Assembly: GCA_011052255.1 (NCBI GenBank)
Contig: DRJJ01000174.1
Span: 1 to 22,911 of the forward strand
Source of the DNA: Gammaproteobacteria bacterium
GTDB lineage: Bacteria > Pseudomonadota > Gammaproteobacteria > DRJJ01
Direction of reading: 5' to 3'
DNA length: 22,911 nt
The position numbers were made by a program, and so were the translations under genes. Of the stretch, positions 21,300 to 22,911 are shown in pieces. The first letter of the stretch is position 1; each line of letters begins with the position of its first letter. A model generated the notes under the pieces. It saw only the letters and a list, made by a program, of their open reading frames with translations. It was not told the origin of the DNA and ran no database searches.

Positions 21300-22739
21300 C
21301 TATATTGATGGTGAATTCAGCACCAGCATTTTCTCAATCTGCATATCATGGTAGGTATAGGGTATGCCACCGACACCCAGGCCCGACTGTCTTAACCCTG
21401 CAAATGGCATCCAGTCTACCCTGAATGCGGTGTGCTCGTTGACCATGACCGCAGATGCATCCAGATGGCGATATGCCAACATTGCAGTATTGATATTGCT
21501 AGTGAAAACGGCTGCCTGAAAACTGAACGGTAACGCATTGGCACGGTTAATCGCATCCTGTATATCGGTATAGGGATAAACACAAATGACAGGCCCGAAT
21601 ATTTCCTGACTGGAAACCTTCACATCATCCGGCGGGTTATACAGTACCGTGGGCTCATAACAGGTCTCGGACACCGCCTGCCCACCACACAGGCAATCCG
21701 CGCCGGCCTCTATTGCCTGCTCTACCCATTCACCAACCCTGACCACTTCTGCCGGACGAATCAGTGGACCAATATCAGTGTCGGGCAATAGCGGGTCATC
21801 GACAATCATTTTTTCAGCCAGCTGCGCCAGTCTTTTCGCTACGTCCTTTGCAATACTGTCGTGGCAATATACGCGCTGCACGGATACACAGACCTGCCCG
21901 GCATGATACATGCCACCCTTGGCCAACCGTGGCAATGCCTCGTCAAGGTCGGCATCAGCGGCGACGATAACCGGGGCCGCTCCTCCGTGTTCCAGTGCGC
22001 AACGTACTCCCGGTGCCAGCTGACTACGCAACATCCAGCCCACACGTGCGCTACCGATGAAACTGAAAAAACCAACCCTTGCATCAGTCACCAGTTTGCT
22101 GGCCAGTTCAACATCTTTCACCACCAGCGCCTGACACCACTCTGGCGGCAAGCCGGCCTCATGAATCATACGCACCAGCCTGAAACATGAAAGCGGTGTA
22201 TCTTCAGCGGGTTTGACTATAACCGGGCAACCGGCCGCAATCGCCGGCCCGACCTGGTGTGCGATTAGATTAACCGGGTGATTAAAGGCACTCACGGCCA
22301 CCACTACACCGATCGGTTCGTGGCGGGTTAACGCCAAATGCTGATGTGATGCGGCATTGATGTCCATAGGAATTTCGCGACCGCTACCGGTGCGTACACA
22401 ATCAATGCAGATCTGGATACTGTCTATTGCGCGAATAACCTCGACCTTTGAATCACTATATGGCTTGCCACCTTCACGTGCAGCTTCAAGACTCAGGTAT
22501 TCGATTTTATCGGTCATCAGGCCAACAAGGTTTTGCAGAATTTCAATACGTCTGGCCGGGCTTAACCAGCCTTTGCGATCTCGATAGAGCTCATAGGCGT
22601 TACTCAGTGCCTGTTCAACCACTGCTGCATCCGCACTGTCGACAGTGGCAATCTCTGCCCCGTCAAATGGTGCGCTCACCGTAAGTTTTTCTGCTGTGGT
22701 TTCTACACCCGGTACCAACAAAGCAAAATTTTTGGTCAT
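21300..22739 (-). CDS. NAD(P)-dependent aldehyde dehydrogenase
   Basis: 479 aa, full length for the ALDH superfamily. Oxidises an aldehyde to an acid; substrate not determined. Catalytic residues: Asn153 (SAFNHP), Lys176 (VKPAED), Glu250 (ALEHGG) and Cys284 (GQVCVSVQR); the coenzyme loop FIGSARVGW (228-236) and the late EIFGPV and PFAGLRQSGLG motifs are intact. The sequence of the last two motifs is similar to the lactaldehyde/glycolaldehyde and phosphonoacetaldehyde dehydrogenase branch rather than betaine aldehyde dehydrogenase, but this is only a general impression. The ATG at 22739 is 28 nt after the stop of the TPP enzyme gene. Confidence 0.93.
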   Translation of the reverse strand: MTKNFALLVPGVETTAEKLTVSAPFDGAEIATVDSADAAVVEQALSNAYELYRDRKGWLSPARRIEILQNLVGLMTDKIEYLSLEAAREGGKPYSDSKVEVIRAIDSIQICIDCVRTGSGREIPMDINAASHQHLALTRHEPIGVVVAVSAFNHPVNLIAHQVGPAIAAGCPVIVKPAEDTPLSCFRLVRMIHEAGLPPEWCQALVVKDVELASKLVTDARVGFFSFIGSARVGWMLRSQLAPGVRCALEHGGAAPVIVAADADLDEALPRLAKGGMYHAGQVCVSVQRVYCHDSIAKDVAKRLAQLAEKMIVDDPLLPDTDIGPLIRPAEVVRVGEWVEQAIEAGADCLCGGQAVSETCYEPTVLYNPPDDVKVSSQEIFGPVICVYPYTDIQDAINRANALPFSFQAAVFTSNINTAMLAYRHLDASAVMVNEHTAFRVDWMPFAGLRQSGLGVGGIPYTYHDMQIEKMLVLNSPSI

Positions 22740-22767
22740 ATCCCGATAACCCTTGTCGTTGTTTTAA

Positions 22768-22911
22768 TTATATCGGACAGGCAATATTACCCAAACGTTC
22801 CGTCAGTCCCATGTTTTCTGCATAATCTATCGGCACCACCACCAGGCTAGGCCCGGATTCACCCAGTGCCGCGTCGACTACGGCACGCAAATCACGGCTG
22901 TTCTCGACGAA
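22768..22911 (-). CDS. Acetolactate-synthase-like TPP enzyme, 3' end only
   Basis: The last 47 residues of a gene running off the right edge: FVENSRDLRAVVDAALGESG, PSLVVVPIDYAENMGLTERL and a short end GNIACPI. The VVVPIDYxENMxLTERLG ending is characteristic of acetolactate synthase large subunits of the catabolic (AlsS) type and near relatives. Those enzymes condense two pyruvates with TPP. The catalytic part is outside the window, so a related TPP enzyme cannot be excluded. It starts the block with the aldehyde dehydrogenase and the FMN enzyme. Confidence 0.8.
   Translation of the reverse strand, partial: FVENSRDLRAVVDAALGESGPSLVVVPIDYAENMGLTERLGNIACPI

Noticed and set aside
1..22911. CRISPR arrays, tRNA or rRNA genes
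   Set aside because: No regularly spaced direct repeats, no cloverleaf-like segments and no conserved rRNA blocks were seen on either strand.

Overview
The window looks like a chromosomal segment of a respiring gammaproteobacterium of moderate G+C. The evidence is an A1-type heme-copper cytochrome c oxidase with a cytochrome c domain on subunit II, a bioB-F-H-C-D biotin cluster of the pseudomonad/gammaproteobacterial type, a BirA-type operator, YadG/YadH-like ABC genes, and many small c-type cytochrome, TPR, TlpA-like and DUF3012 genes. I see no tRNA, rRNA, CRISPR array, insertion sequence, integrase or replication origin. Genus cannot be settled from the sequence.

Layout. (1) 1-3240, minus strand: ctaC, ctaD, a 38-residue membrane ORF and the 5' part of ctaG/cox11, with a GC-rich hairpin between ctaD and the assembly genes. 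(2) 3241-3631: AT-rich spacer without a convincing gene. (3) 3632-8559, minus strand: a tightly packed biotin operon. It starts with an unnamed 143-residue membrane protein, followed by bioB, bioF, bioH, bioC and bioD with 4-11 nt overlaps or very short gaps. Its promoter (about 8594-8622) is covered by a BirA-like box (8601-8634), which also overlaps the start codon of the divergent comF. (4) 8624-12936, plus strand: comF, a membrane-anchored RRM protein, a TetR regulator with its own promoter and palindrome, two adjacent TusA-fold proteins that have both lost the catalytic CPxP motif, a DUF6499/DUF2285-like protein, and a one-TM protein with a Pro/Tyr-rich tail. This is the least ordinary part of the window. 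(5) 12974-14681, minus strand: an ABC-2 exporter pair. (6) 14906-18275, minus strand: TlpA-like thioredoxin, TPR lipid- or periplasm-directed protein, DUF3012 lipoprotein (58 aa), a double-receiver protein with a dead first receiver, a small monoheme cytochrome c and a TerB-family protein. A perfect (AGAGG)5 repeat sits between the lipoprotein and the TPR gene. (7) 18318-19238, minus strand: HPP-family membrane protein with a long C-terminal extension. (8) 19286-22911, minus strand: the 3' end of an acetolactate-synthase-like TPP enzyme, an aldehyde dehydrogenase, a membrane-anchored FMN glutamate-synthase-like protein, and a small outer-membrane beta-barrel gene interrupted by a frameshift in a run of nine G.

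How parts work together. ctaC/ctaD make the redox core of the terminal oxidase and ctaG inserts CuB. BioC and BioH start and finish the pimeloyl-ACP branch; BioF, BioD and BioB carry it to biotin, with BioA presumably elsewhere. The BirA site would tie the biotin operon, including its unknown first membrane protein, to biotin status. In the last block the order TPP enzyme, aldehyde dehydrogenase, FMN enzyme suggests co-expression, but the pathway is not evident from sequence.
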